A DNA stretch of 64,000 nucleotides. It comes from Rhizophagus clarus (Eukaryota; Glomeromycota; Glomeromycetes; Glomerales; Glomeraceae). The DNA lies in NCBI GenBank assembly GCA_015698045.1, contig BLAL01000197.1:1364001-1428000 (forward strand), read 5' to 3'. The notes under the pieces are model-generated. The model was given only the letters and a program-made list of their open reading frames with translations. It searched no databases and was not told the DNA's origin. A program made the position numbers and the translations under genes. Positions within the stretch are counted from its first letter, which is position 1; the number at the start of each line of letters is the position of its first letter. This document shows, in pieces, positions 10,666-21,311 of this stretch.

Positions 10666-11560
10666 CGAAATAGAGAGTGATGAACCAAATAAAATGGGAA
10701 AAAGGAAGTAATGAGCGAAGTGAAAGGGGAAGTAATGAATAAAGTGGAAGAAGTAATAAAAATTGAAATGAAAGGGGGAGTGATGGATAAAGGAAAAGAA
10801 GTAAAAACAAGATGAAAGAGAAAGCAATAAATAAAATGAGAGGGGAGGAAAAATAAAATAAAAAATAAGTGAAGAAGAAAAAGAGGTGAGAGAAGTGATT
10901 AAAGAAATAGCAGGAAGTGATGATCATGATAGAAGGGTAGGAATGAATGAGATGGAAGAGAGAATTAAAGAATAAGATGGAAGGGGAAGTTACAAACAAA
11001 ATGAAGGGAAGTTAAGAACGAAATAAAGGAAAAGTTAAGAATGGAATGAGGGGGAATAATGAGGTGGATGGGAGAGCTAAGAACAAAACGAAGGGAGAAT
11101 TAAGAATAAAATGAGGGGTGAAAAATGGGATGGAAGAGTGAGTTAAGAATGAAATGGAAGGGAAGTCAAGGACGAAATGGAAGAGGGAGTAAAGAATGGA
11201 ATGGAAGGGGGAAGTGATGAAGTAAAAGGGGAAGTGATAAGTGAAATGGAAGAAGAAGTGAAAATTGAAAGAAGTGAAAAGAAGTAAAAATAAGGAGCGA
11301 TAAATAAAGTGGATAGGGATGGAGGAAAAATAAAATGAAAGGTAAGTGATGAAGAAAAATGGATGAGAGAGAAAAGTGATGAATGAAATAGTGGGAAGTG
11401 ATGATCATAATAAAAGGGAAGAGAGTAAACAAAATGGAGGTAATTAACAAACAAGTAAAAGGTGATGGAATAGAAATAAAATGAGAATAAAGAACAAAAT
11501 AAAAAAAATGAAGTTATGGTAAAATAAGGAATAGAAAGTAAACCTAAAAACATACCTTTG
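10666..11560. repeat. Purine-rich tract, right part (~0.9 kb)
   Basis: The + strand is nearly pure A/G with spaced T, built from loose 25-30-bp variants of GGGAAGTGATGAA / AAATGGAAGGG. It continues the tract at 4760-5102, which was split by the stack of elements A-E. The opposite strand gives long Phe/Ser/Leu frames (10639-11553) that are artefacts. Strong purine asymmetry can form triplex or H-DNA; that is only a structural possibility. Confidence 0.8.
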
Positions 11561-12107
11561 AAAAGAATAAAGATCCAAACTTCTCAAAATTAAAATCCTA
11601 ATATGGCTCATCAATTCCGGTGCGAAGTAACGGGCTACTGTTAGTTTATTAATAAAATAATTATTGGAAAATTTTTTTATACAATAAAATTTTTTTATTA
11701 ATACATTTAAGGTACCGATCTTTTTGCACCGGTCCATAATTGTTTATTTATTTTTTTTTAGGTATTTCTTTTAAGTTTTTGGACATAGATATCTTGTAAA
11801 TAAAAGTTTTTTCAGTATTTTTTTTTTTTTATTTTAATAAAAATTACTAATTGCTTTTCTTTAGTAGTCTTTCTGGATTTAACATCAAAAACGTGACTAA
11901 TAAAAAGATTTTGTTCATACTGGAGCATATGGATAAGATTATGAAAGATGATAATAAAGTGGAATTGTAGCGGAAACAAATGGCATACTTCTTTTTTAGC
12001 AGTTTCTCGAATATGGAATCAGTATTAGCAAAAAAATTTTTCAATTTTTTTTATCTTAGTTATCTGGACGATTATTACCTGGTAATTATATTACATATAC
12101 TGTATGA
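11561..12107. other. A+T-rich stretch between purine tract and second hAT
   Basis: There is no supported gene. A palindrome-like phrase GGTACCGATC...GCACCGGTCC lies near 11711-11735, and poly-T runs are common. This is the left flank of the hAT insertion at 12116. Confidence 0.5.
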
Positions 12108-12195
12108 TGTATGACTAGGGATGGGTAAACTCCACAAAGAAGCGACTCAAGCACGGTTTTGGAGTTGACTTACGGTTCTCAGCTCAGTTCGGTTT

Positions 12196-12390
12196 CGGGC
12201 CGACTTGAATCGACTTGAACCACTTGAATTGACTTGAGCTGACTTGAACCGACTTGAACTGACTTGAACCGACTTGAGCCAACTTGAGCCGACTTAAACC
12301 GACTTGAACCGACTTGAACCGACTTGAACCGACTTGAACTGACTTGAACCGACTTGAGCCGAATTGAACTGATTTGAACTGACTCGAGCC
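12196..12390. repeat. Subterminal 10-bp array, left end of the 6.6-kb hAT
   Basis: About nineteen tandem variants of GACTTGAACC (also GACTTGAGCC and GACTTGAACT). The inverse array sits at the right end, so together they form an extended imperfect inverted repeat. Inferred to bind the transposase. Confidence 0.85.
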
Positions 12391-12399
12391 TTTCACTTA

Positions 12400-15300
12400 T
12401 TACAATTCCATAATTAGTATAAAATTAAAATTTGAACTATACAAATTGTCAAACATTATATTACAAAAACCAATATTTATTATGTATAAAAAAGCAATAA
12501 AAGTGCTATATACTGTAGCTATAAAAGGTTTTTTTTTGAAAAGCTTCATTCTTATTTTTTAAAATTTTATTCTATTTTTTTTTTTAAAAATTAATAAAGT
12601 GTTTACTTTTTAAAAAAATGTGTCTTTTTAATATTAGTGTTTTTAAATAAAGAAAAAAAAATCCATGTTTTAAGAAATAAAAGAATTATTCTTGGGTTAT
12701 GTTTTTCATCACATCTGCAATATGTTACATGGGTCACACATACTCACACTGCAGGATTTTATTGGCAGAAATTTTGTGTTTGATTTTTTTTTATTATTAC
12801 TTATTATTTTTTTGATTCAGAATATCACTAACAAAGATACCACAATTTATTAAAAATCACTAAGAAAAGTACTAGTTAAATCTCATTTTTAAATGAACTA
12901 ATATTAAGAGATAAAGAGACTTGAATATTCATACCTATCTAATAACTAATGCTAAAAAATCTCAGAAGGGATGATATTAAAGGAATAAAATAAAATATAC
13001 ACGAAATATACAAGAATAAAATAAATGATCAGACTTTTAGACATGATTGATAATGATCAGGTTCAATACTCAAATCAAGGAATAGGTAAAATAAAAAAAA
13101 AAAAAGTCAGTAAAGTTCAAAATCAAGAAAAATGAAAAGATCCAAAGTTCCTTTTTTGCGGACTATTCACAATTTCAAGATCTAAGCATAGTCCGAATTA
13201 AAATTCCAGTCTTTCTAAAAAAGAAGGTAAGAAATTCTGGAAAGGAGAACAAACAAAGGAACATTAGTGATTTAGAATCAAAGGAAAAATAAAAAAATTC
13301 TTATGAGTTTAAAATATACTTAAATACTTTCCTATTCCAAATTAAAAAACAAATGAAAAAGGTGTAATTTCATTGTCTATACCAAAGTCCCAAGTTTAGA
13401 AAAGAGGAAGAATGTTAGTAACATTCTTAAATCAAAAAATGTGCCAAAAAAAAGCATTTACTTTTGCTGTTTGTGGTTTCAAGTTCTATACCAAAGTTCA
13501 AGCCAAATATCCCTAAAAATAGAAAGAAAAAATGTTAGCAAGCATCCTTAAATAAAAAAAAAACACTGACATAAAAAAAACCAAAAATTCACCTTCTCTA
13601 CTTGTGATTTCAAAGCCTATATAAAAAAAAAGAAAAAGAATGTTCTGCTAGTAACATTCTTAGACAAAAAACACGTAAATAATAAAAACTAAAGAATAAT
13701 ACCTTTCCACTTGTGAGTCCAAATTCATACCGAATCTAAGGTCAGTAAGGTGTTTTAAAAAAAAAAAAAAGGAGAAAGATCCTTAATAATATTTTCAAAT
13801 AATAAAAACGTGAAAATAATAAAAGAAAATAGGAACTTTCACTTTTCTTCATTACCTGTGATTTCTAAAGTTTATATCAAAGAAAGAGTTAATAAAAAAA
13901 TTGGTTAAGCTCATTGAATAAAAATAAAGTAATTTTAAGTCCATTAAATAAAAAAAAATGCTTCCTACCATTCAAGTCCAGGTACTGACACTTTAAAAAT
14001 AAAAGAAAAATATTGTTTTTAAAACAATTAGACAAAATAAGCCTACCTCCACCATTAAGTAAGATAACAAGTTATAACAACCCTAGCATCGAGCTATATT
14101 TATTTGCCGGATTACATATAATAATTAGACGTGACAAATAATAGGTGACAGCTAGAGTTTTTACATATTAAAAAGTTTTTAAGTCTTTGGAATAATTATA
14201 AAGTTTGAAGAATAATTAGGATGTGACAGATTCCTAACCCTAATCTGTTTACCCCAATCCCTAATTCTGATCCTTAATTTTAACCCTAATTCTAACCTTA
14301 ATCGACATGTAAATCCAGCTGCCATTTTTTCTGGATAATACTATGTAAGTTAAGGAAATATCTTTATCACGTGCAACCAATCATATTTTTTAAAAATCAT
14401 GTAACCTAAGATTTTCGCATACTTCATCCCCTAAAATATTAGTTAATATGTTACCGCTCTTAATATTCTTAAAATAAAAAAAAAACAATAAAAACCTTAA
14501 AATTTTCATGATGTAACTAAAAAAAAGAAAAAACGCCAAACCAAAATCATCCTAAATAGAAAAAATTATATTTTGAATAAATTTTTTTGAGTTAAAGTAC
14601 AAAAAAAGCCATTTTTTTTAAGGTTAAATCAAATAATTTTGTAAAAATAATATAGAATAGTTTTAAATAATTTTATAGATTATTAATGATAATAAGTAAA
14701 AATCCAATTTTTACCGCTATAATTATATAATAGCAAATCTTGAAACTGACACAGTATAATGATGTAATAAATTAGAAGTATAAACAAATAAAAAATTATT
14801 TGTTACAAAGTAAAATTAAAACATTCATCGAAAAATTTTTTAATTAAACCAAAAGGAGAATTGGATTCCCTTCGAATTTTAACTAACCAAAAGTAGAATT
14901 AAATTTTCTTTACAATAAATAACTAAAGAAAGAAATAGATTTCCTTTTCATCCAAGTTTTTTAATCTATAATTTTTTATTTAATAAAAAAGTTGGTAACG
15001 AAATCTTTTAATTAATCCTTTTGTAAAAAGTTAATAACCAAATATTATTAAAAGCAAATATACTAAACTAGAATCAATTTCCTTTATTTGAACTATTATT
15101 TTTTTTATAAGATTTGATTAACTTATTTTGTTTAAATTTTATTTGCTTTAGAATTCAATCATTACATCAACTTTTCAAAATTCTTTATTTTAAAATTTAT
15201 CTATGCTGACTGTACATTAATTTTTACTTTTAAGTCAAATTATTTGCTTTTAAAAAAATTCAGCCACGCATCAATTTTTATTTTTTAAATCAATTTTCAC

Positions 15301-15937
15301 ACATATTTGTTTTTAAAAAATTCAGCCGCGCATCAATTTTTACTTCTAAATCAATTTTCTTTATTTTTTATCATACTTATATTTGGTTTTAAAATTTTAG
15401 CCATGCATCAATTTTCATTTTTAAATGAATTTTCACACTTATATTTGTTTTTAAAAAATTCAAATTTTACTTAAAAAGTCTAATCATGCTTGTATTTATT
15501 TTTAAAAAATTCAGCCATGCATCAATTTTTACTTTTAAATCAATTTTCTTTATTTTTTATCATACTTATATTTGTTTTTAAAAATTTTAGCCATGCATCA
15601 ATTTTCATTTTTAAATGAATTTTCACGCTTATATTTGTTTTTAAAAAATTTAAATTTTACTTAAAAAGTCTAATCATGCTTGTATTTATTTTTAAAAAAT
15701 TCAGCCATACATCAATTTTTACTTTTAAATCAATTTTCTTTATTTTTAAAAATCTAATCACGCTTATATTTGTTTTTAAAAAATTTAGCCGTGCATCAAT
15801 TTTACTTTAAATCAATATCAATTTTCTTTATTTTTAAAAAAAAAAAAAATTTTTTTGTATAAAAGTAATGCAATAGAATAATAAAAAATCTTAAAAAATC
15901 TCAAAAAATTCAAAAGGTCTTCTAAAAATTCTATCTC
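12400..15937. other. Non-coding interior of the 6.6-kb hAT
   Basis: A+T-rich filler. From about 13320 to 13930 a loose ~110-bp repeat recurs (phrases like GAATGTTAGTAACATTCTTA and TTGTGATTTCAAAG). Around 14236-14300 there are scattered CCCTAA-like words, too irregular to be telomeric. 15240-15840 is listed separately. No gene is visible. Confidence 0.6.
15240..15840. repeat. Degenerate direct repeats upstream of the transposase
   Basis: At least seven copies of a phrase like AGCCATGCATCAATTTTTAC occur, near 15261, 15321, 15399, 15513, 15587, 15703 and 15787. They are separated by TTTTAAATCAATTTTC and CTTATATTTGTTTTTAAAAA stretches. Alternation of ...TTTTTACTT and ...TTTTCATTT versions suggests a higher-order unit of about 180 bp. 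It lies immediately upstream of the transposase start, so it could overlap its promoter. Confidence 0.75.
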
Positions 15938-18030
15938 ATGGCAGATTCTGATTGAACATTAAGTGGTGAAGAAGTTGATTTTAATCAACTAGAATATATT
16001 ACAGAGCCGGAAAAAGGATGGGAAGATACCATCAATCCTAATGAATCAGTTAGTCAGGTTTTAAATAAAAATTCAGAAGTGGACTCTGAAGCTTTCACCT
16101 TATCAGGAAGTTCAGTATGGTTATTTTTTGATAAAAATCCAGATTCTGCACCAGGTTACAATGTTTGTAAGGAATGTTCAGCTAAGTACAAGCTATCATC
16201 AAGTGTAACCACTTTGCGAAAGCACCTTGAAAAGCATAGATTCAAAGTTCCCACAAAAAAACAAGTAGTTGAAACTAAAAAAAAAAGAACCTTTCAAGGA
16301 GGATGAACAAAAAAAACATGATGAGTATCTTGTACGATGGTTGATCTGTGACCTCCAACCATTTACTGTTGTAGATAATTACTACTTTAGGGAATTCATT
16401 AATTTTTTTTGTTCACGTTATGTTATACCTGATAGGCATAAAGCAAAAGGTAGGTTTGCCTGTAAACTTTACCAGTTGGACTTGATCTAATTTTTAATAT
16501 AAAAATATTTATTTTTTTTATCTATGTAGATTTAATTATCGAATCATTTAATAACCAAAGAAGTCAAATCAAAAGTGAACTCCATAAGATCCCTGGGCGA
16601 TTTTCTTTAACAGCTGATATATGGACCTCTTCAGTAAACCAAGATGTCTTTTTAGGTCTCACAATTCATTACATTGATTCTAATTGGAGACTCTGCAACT
16701 TCCTTCTTGATATTATCCCATTTACTATTAATCATATGGGAATAAATATTTCACAAGAAATTACACGTGTTTTGGAAGAATTTGGTATCTCTAATAAAAT
16801 AATAGCACTGACGACTGATAATGAATTAGCAATGTTAGTTTGTGGAAGGGAAATGGCCTCAGCTTTTGAAGATGACTTTCTTACATTAACTTTCTCACAT
16901 TACCGCTGTGCCGCGCATGTTTTAAACTTGGGAGTAAAAAAGGGATTAAAATCAGCTGACGATTCTATTGCCAAAGCATGTAAACTAATAAATACCATTA
17001 AGAAATCAACTCGTATTAGTAATTCACTACAAACGTTTTGTGGATTAAAGAAAATTAAATACCTGAAGTTAATTTTAGATACTGAAATTAGGTGGAACTC
17101 CACCTTTTATATGTTAAAATGACTCAAAGAACTTGAACCTGCTTTAACATTGCTTGCAGCTGATAATGAGTTAGTAAAATCTCTTTATCCAAGTGATGAA
17201 GATTGGAGCACGATTAAGGTAATTAAATGAAGTTGTGGTCAATTTTAAAATCATCCTTTTTTTTTTTTTAATAATATATACATATTTTTTTTAATAGAAT
17301 ACCATTTTACTCCTTGAGCCGCTGGAAAAAGCAACCATATATCTTTCAGCATCATCATACCCAACCATGGGTGAAATTCGCTTAGTATATTCAGGGATTC
17401 AATCACATTTAGAAAGATTTAAAAATGACAATGATTTTAAACAGAAAGAAATGGCAACTTCAATATTTGAAAAAATTGATGAATACTGGGCCATTATGGA
17501 CAAATATTCAATTACATTGGCAATATTAGACCCTCGAAATGAGCTCTCAATCTTTACAGATGAATTAGAACCACGTCAACATATTCAAAACATCTATAAA
17601 ATATATAAGGAACGCTCCAGCTCTTTTAGACCTTTGCTTGTAAGTTCAAGCCCAGCATCAACTCCTAAAAGTGCTCGCCGATATTTTGTACAGCTTCGAG
17701 GAAATAAGACAAACAGAGTCTAATGAATTTATTCCAACAGATTTCTCAATTACAGAATCAGAAAAATCTGAGCTGGATCGTTATCTTGCACTTCCAAATG
17801 AAGAGGAAATTGAGCCACTTTTATGGTGGCATGCTCATGCTAATGAATTCCCGATCATCAGTGATATGACAAGAGATTTCCTATCAATACAAGCAACTAG
17901 TGTTGCGTTAGAGCAAGCTTTTTCAGTTGCCGGCAATACTATCACCAAAACTCGAAACCGTTTGCATCCAGAAACAGCAAGGGCATGCTTATGTGTAAAA
18001 AGCTGGATTACAAATAATTTAGCAAATTAA
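15938..18030 (+). pseudogene. hAT transposase of the 6.6-kb element (BED zinc finger, core, dimerisation domain), inactivated
   Basis: From ATG 15938 the frame gives an acidic leader, then a BED finger (CKEC ... LRKHLEKH, about 16165-16235). After an intron (about 16449-16529) come RFSLTADIWTSS, the core with HYRCAAHVLNLGVKKG (16896-16943) and RWNSTFYML. A second intron (about 17218-17298) precedes the region with DKYSITLAILDPRNE. The C-terminal dimerisation domain reads LLWWHAHANEFP ... SVALEQAFSVAGNTITKTRNRL, ending at TAA 18028-18030. Breaks: TGA near 15953 six codons in; a frame shift in the poly-A run near 16279; TGA near 17120; a frame shift near 17670. These look like ordinary decay, so the element is immobile unless helped in trans. 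Confidence 0.9.
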
Positions 18031-18524
18031 ATATAATATTTAAATTTTATATATCATTTTCATTTATTAACTTTATTTTTCTATATTTTATTCTATATTT
18101 ATATATAAATTTTCTATATAAATTATGTTTATTTATATCTATATTAAATTCAATAAAGTATTAAATATATTGGGTTTATTACTTTTAACAATTATAAAAA
18201 AAATTTATCATTAAATAATGAAATAATTTTTTCTTTAACATTAAAATCTAAACAGTATTACTCAAGGTCTCCGCACGTTCCCTAAAAAAAAAAAAAGAAA
18301 CATCACAAATTTCCCACCGATATCAGAGTCACTACCTACAAAAAATAAAAAAGTAAAACTTATTTAAAAAAAATTTTTATTTTTGAAATTAAAATAGATA
18401 AAAATAAAGTAAAATTAAATAAATAAATAAATGAATAAATAAATACGAAAAAAAAAAATAAAATTTATGATATGTATTGAAAAATTTATTGAAAACGAAA
18501 AACTAATAGGCTGCTCAGTCGGTT
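18031..18524. other. A+T-rich 3' part of the 6.6-kb hAT
   Basis: Lies between the transposase stop and the right subterminal array. No features beyond AAAT/TAAA microsatellite-like runs (18410-18450). Confidence 0.5.
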
Positions 18525-18720
18525 TACCACACCAAGTCGGTTCAAGTCGGTTCAAGTCAGTTTAAGTCGGTTCAAGTCAACTCAAGTCGGCTCAAGTCGG
18601 TTCAAGTTGGCTTGAACTTGAACCGGTTCAAGCTGCTCTCCACTCCAAGTCAGTTATTTGAACGGGTCTGCTTGGAACTGGTTTAACCGTTTGTAGAACC
18701 GGAACTGAACTGATTGAGTC
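18525..18720. repeat. Subterminal array, right end of the 6.6-kb hAT
   Basis: Inverse orientation of the left array: tandem GGTTCAAGTC/GGCTCAAGTC units, then degenerate AACCGGTTCAAG words, up to the terminal CCCATCCCTA. Confidence 0.85.
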
Positions 18721-18741
18721 GTTCCCATCCCTATGTATGAC

Positions 18742-19570
18742 TCCAAAATTTTTGATTGCTAATCGGATTTACATTATGTTATATTATCAGGAAAATTTTT
18801 TTTTGATCTTTTAGGTGGGCCTTTATTAGCTTCAAGATTAGGTAATAGGTAAATTATTTTTTCATAACTCCTTTCTTTTGACCTTTATTAACGTGTTCAT
18901 TTTTCTTTATTTTTCTTCTTTTTAGGCACGGATGTTTTTAATTTCATTTTCAGCAGAAATTCAAGGTGAGTTTTACTACTGTTTTACTTTTTTTTTTATT
19001 TCTTTCATTCTTTCCTTATTCTTTTACTAAAATTCTTTGTCTCTTCTCTTGCTGTTTTATTTTCTTTAAAATGATACTAACTGATTTTCTTTTCTTTTTC
19101 TTTTTTCTATGGGTGGGTGTTTTGGCTTTGCAATTTTTTCTTTTGTTTTTCTTTTGTTTCTTTCATTGATTTTTCATAATTTTTTTCATGATCTTTTGTT
19201 GTTTCATTTTGTTGATTTTTGGGTTCTTTCATTTTTTCTTATTTCTTCGTTGTTTTCATTCCTTTCATTTTCTTTCATTCTTGGGTTCTTTCATATTTAT
19301 TCACCATTCATTTCTTTTATTCCTTTTTACTACCCTTTGTTTCTTTCATTCCCTTTAACTCCTCTTTGTTTCTTTCATTCTTTTCATTTACCTTTTTTGT
19401 TCCTTTTACCTTTTTATTTATTTTATCTTTTCTTCATTCTCTCTTGATCTTTCTCACTGTCCTTCTTTACCATATTTTTCCATTCTTTTTTATATATTGC
19501 AATGTGTTTACATTACAACATTACAGAATTAATATTACAGTTAAAACTATGGTGTAACTTTTTATCATAA
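18742..19570. repeat. Pyrimidine-rich tract
   Basis: From about 18960 to 19460 the + strand is dominated by T and C with TTTCTTTCATTC variants, the complement-like counterpart of the purine tract at 10666-11560. Long Phe/Leu/Ser frames here are low-complexity artefacts. The first 200 bases (18742-18960) are ordinary A+T-rich sequence with several TTTTAGG acceptor-like words. Confidence 0.7.
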
Positions 19571-21311
19571 AATTAGGTATGTTGACCACCAGTAGTGTGA
19601 TTTAGTAATGTTGATAAATAAGAATGAAACTGGAATTTTAAGAGGAAACCAAATTGAATTAAAAGGAAATTAAGGTAATAAACTCTTAATTAAGAGTTGT
19701 ATTAATCACCACGAGAAAGTGCCTTTTTGCTTGTATTGGGATCCTACTGACTCAACACACATCATTTTTTAAGTACCGTTAATCGTTAAATTCAAGCACT
19801 TCACAGAAAAAAAATAATTTCTAACTATGAAAAAATGAAAGTTTTAAAAGGAAAACTCGAAATTATGTTATAATTATTAGTAATATTAGTAAAGTTGGTT
19901 TTGTTTTTGTTTATTTTTTAATTAATATCATTTACTAGATATGAAATAAGTATGTATGTTTAAAGTATTACCGAATTTTATTTTTTTATTTAATTTACCA
20001 ACAATTCTTTTAAATTTTTAATTTTTTTTCGTAGATCGGATAGGCCTTATTATTTTAGCCATGACTCTTAAAGGTAGTATGGCAAGAAGGAAAATTTTTT
20101 ATTTTTTAACAAGAACGTTGCTGATATTTTCTTTTTTTCAGATCTTCGACCATTATGACTCTTAAAATAATGTGGGTAAATGAAAAAGAATAACTCTAAG
20201 AACGTTAACTAACGTTTTTTTATTTTTTTAGGAAGACCTTCTTTGTACAGCCTCTAAAAGTAATATCAAAAGGAGGGTTTTCCATATTTGAATTTAAGAA
20301 CAATATTGTTCTTTTATTCATTTCATTTTTTAGGAAACTCGCAACTGAACAGACTTCTGAACGGACTTTCTTGGTATGTACTTAAAGGAATGTAGTGGTA
20401 TGAGTGTATGGATGCTTACTTTTGTTTAGAATTTTTCTAATACTTTTAATTTTTTGTAGAAATAAGCTTTTTGACATAGTATTCTTTGCATCTTTAAATA
20501 TATATACTGATTATACAAATTAATAATAGGCAAACCCATTTTTTGTTTAAGTGAAGATGGGAATTAGGGGTTGTACAATATATATATTCAAATCAAAATT
20601 TCAAGCAGAGGAAATAGTTTTCCATAATGTTATAAAGATTACTATTTTAGGTTTTATTAAATATAATAATCATATATACATAAATTAAATACGTCCTCGT
20701 GGGTGGGAGAGACGAATCTGCACCCTAAAAATTTTAGACGCCGTATGCAAAATTATTAAAATTTCTAAAAATTTAACTCCGTTAAACTAAAATTGTCAGC
20801 AAAAATTGATTCATGATCTACATTTTATTATTACTTTGTAATATCTGAAATACTGTTTGCTGCAATTAGCCAAAATTTATTAGACTAATATATATATTTG
20901 GTGTTGAGTTAATTTGACTTCTTTTCTCTTGATTCTTATAAAAAATCCGGATGCTAAAACAAACAAGTTAAGCCTATATAAAAACTATTTTGCTGATCAT
21001 TTTCAAATGGATTTAACGAAAAATTGACAGATGGCCAAGAAGAACAATATTCAGCCTAAGTTACGACTACTACTTAACTACTTTTAGTAATTTATATATT
21101 AATTAAAAAATTTTCTATGACATGACTTACATGACTTTTTTGTATCTCGCTATTGTCGCACTATAACAAAGTGCCATACATGCTGTGATTGTGCTTGTGA
21201 CCAACTGATCAACATAACTGCATTTTGCATAAATACTATAACCGAATAATTATAGCGTTTAACGAAGAAAAATCATCTTTTAAAGAAGAAATTTGATGTT
21301 TATATATAGTG
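19571..21311. other. A+T-rich region upstream of the kinase gene
   Basis: No supported gene. The phrase ATGACTCTTAAA recurs at about 20060 and 20155 with similar surroundings, a trace of an old duplication. The last few hundred bases should include the promoter of the kinase gene starting at 21312; GCATAAATACTATAA near 21229 is a weak TATA-like candidate. Confidence 0.4.

Larger units (their letters stand above)
12116..18733 (+). mobile_element. hAT transposon of 6.6 kb with decayed transposase
   Basis: The ends are TAGGGATGGG (12116) and CCCATCCCTA (ending 18733), with exact 8-bp target duplications TGTATGAC (12108-12115 and 18734-18741). Subterminal arrays of the 10-bp unit GACTTGAACC (12196-12390) are mirrored by GGTTCAAGTC (18525-18660), the expected layout of transposase-binding sites. 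The transposase pseudogene is at 15938-18030. About 3.5 kb of A+T-rich, repeat-bearing filler lies between the left array and the gene. Element A shares its end sequence and may be a deleted relative. Confidence 0.92.

Noticed and set aside
10639..11737. Several long minus-strand frames rich in Phe, Ser and Leu
   Set aside because: They arise from the purine-rich tract; overlapping open frames in the same direction with the same composition are a low-complexity artefact.
14236..14310. Interstitial telomere repeat inside the large hAT
   Set aside because: CCCTAA words are scattered and irregular, unlike the compact block at 40707-40790.
18966..19557. Three overlapping + frames of 67-112 codons with hydrophobic sequence
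   Set aside because: Composition is dictated by TTTC/TTTT runs; they look like membrane proteins only because Phe and Leu codons are pyrimidine-rich.
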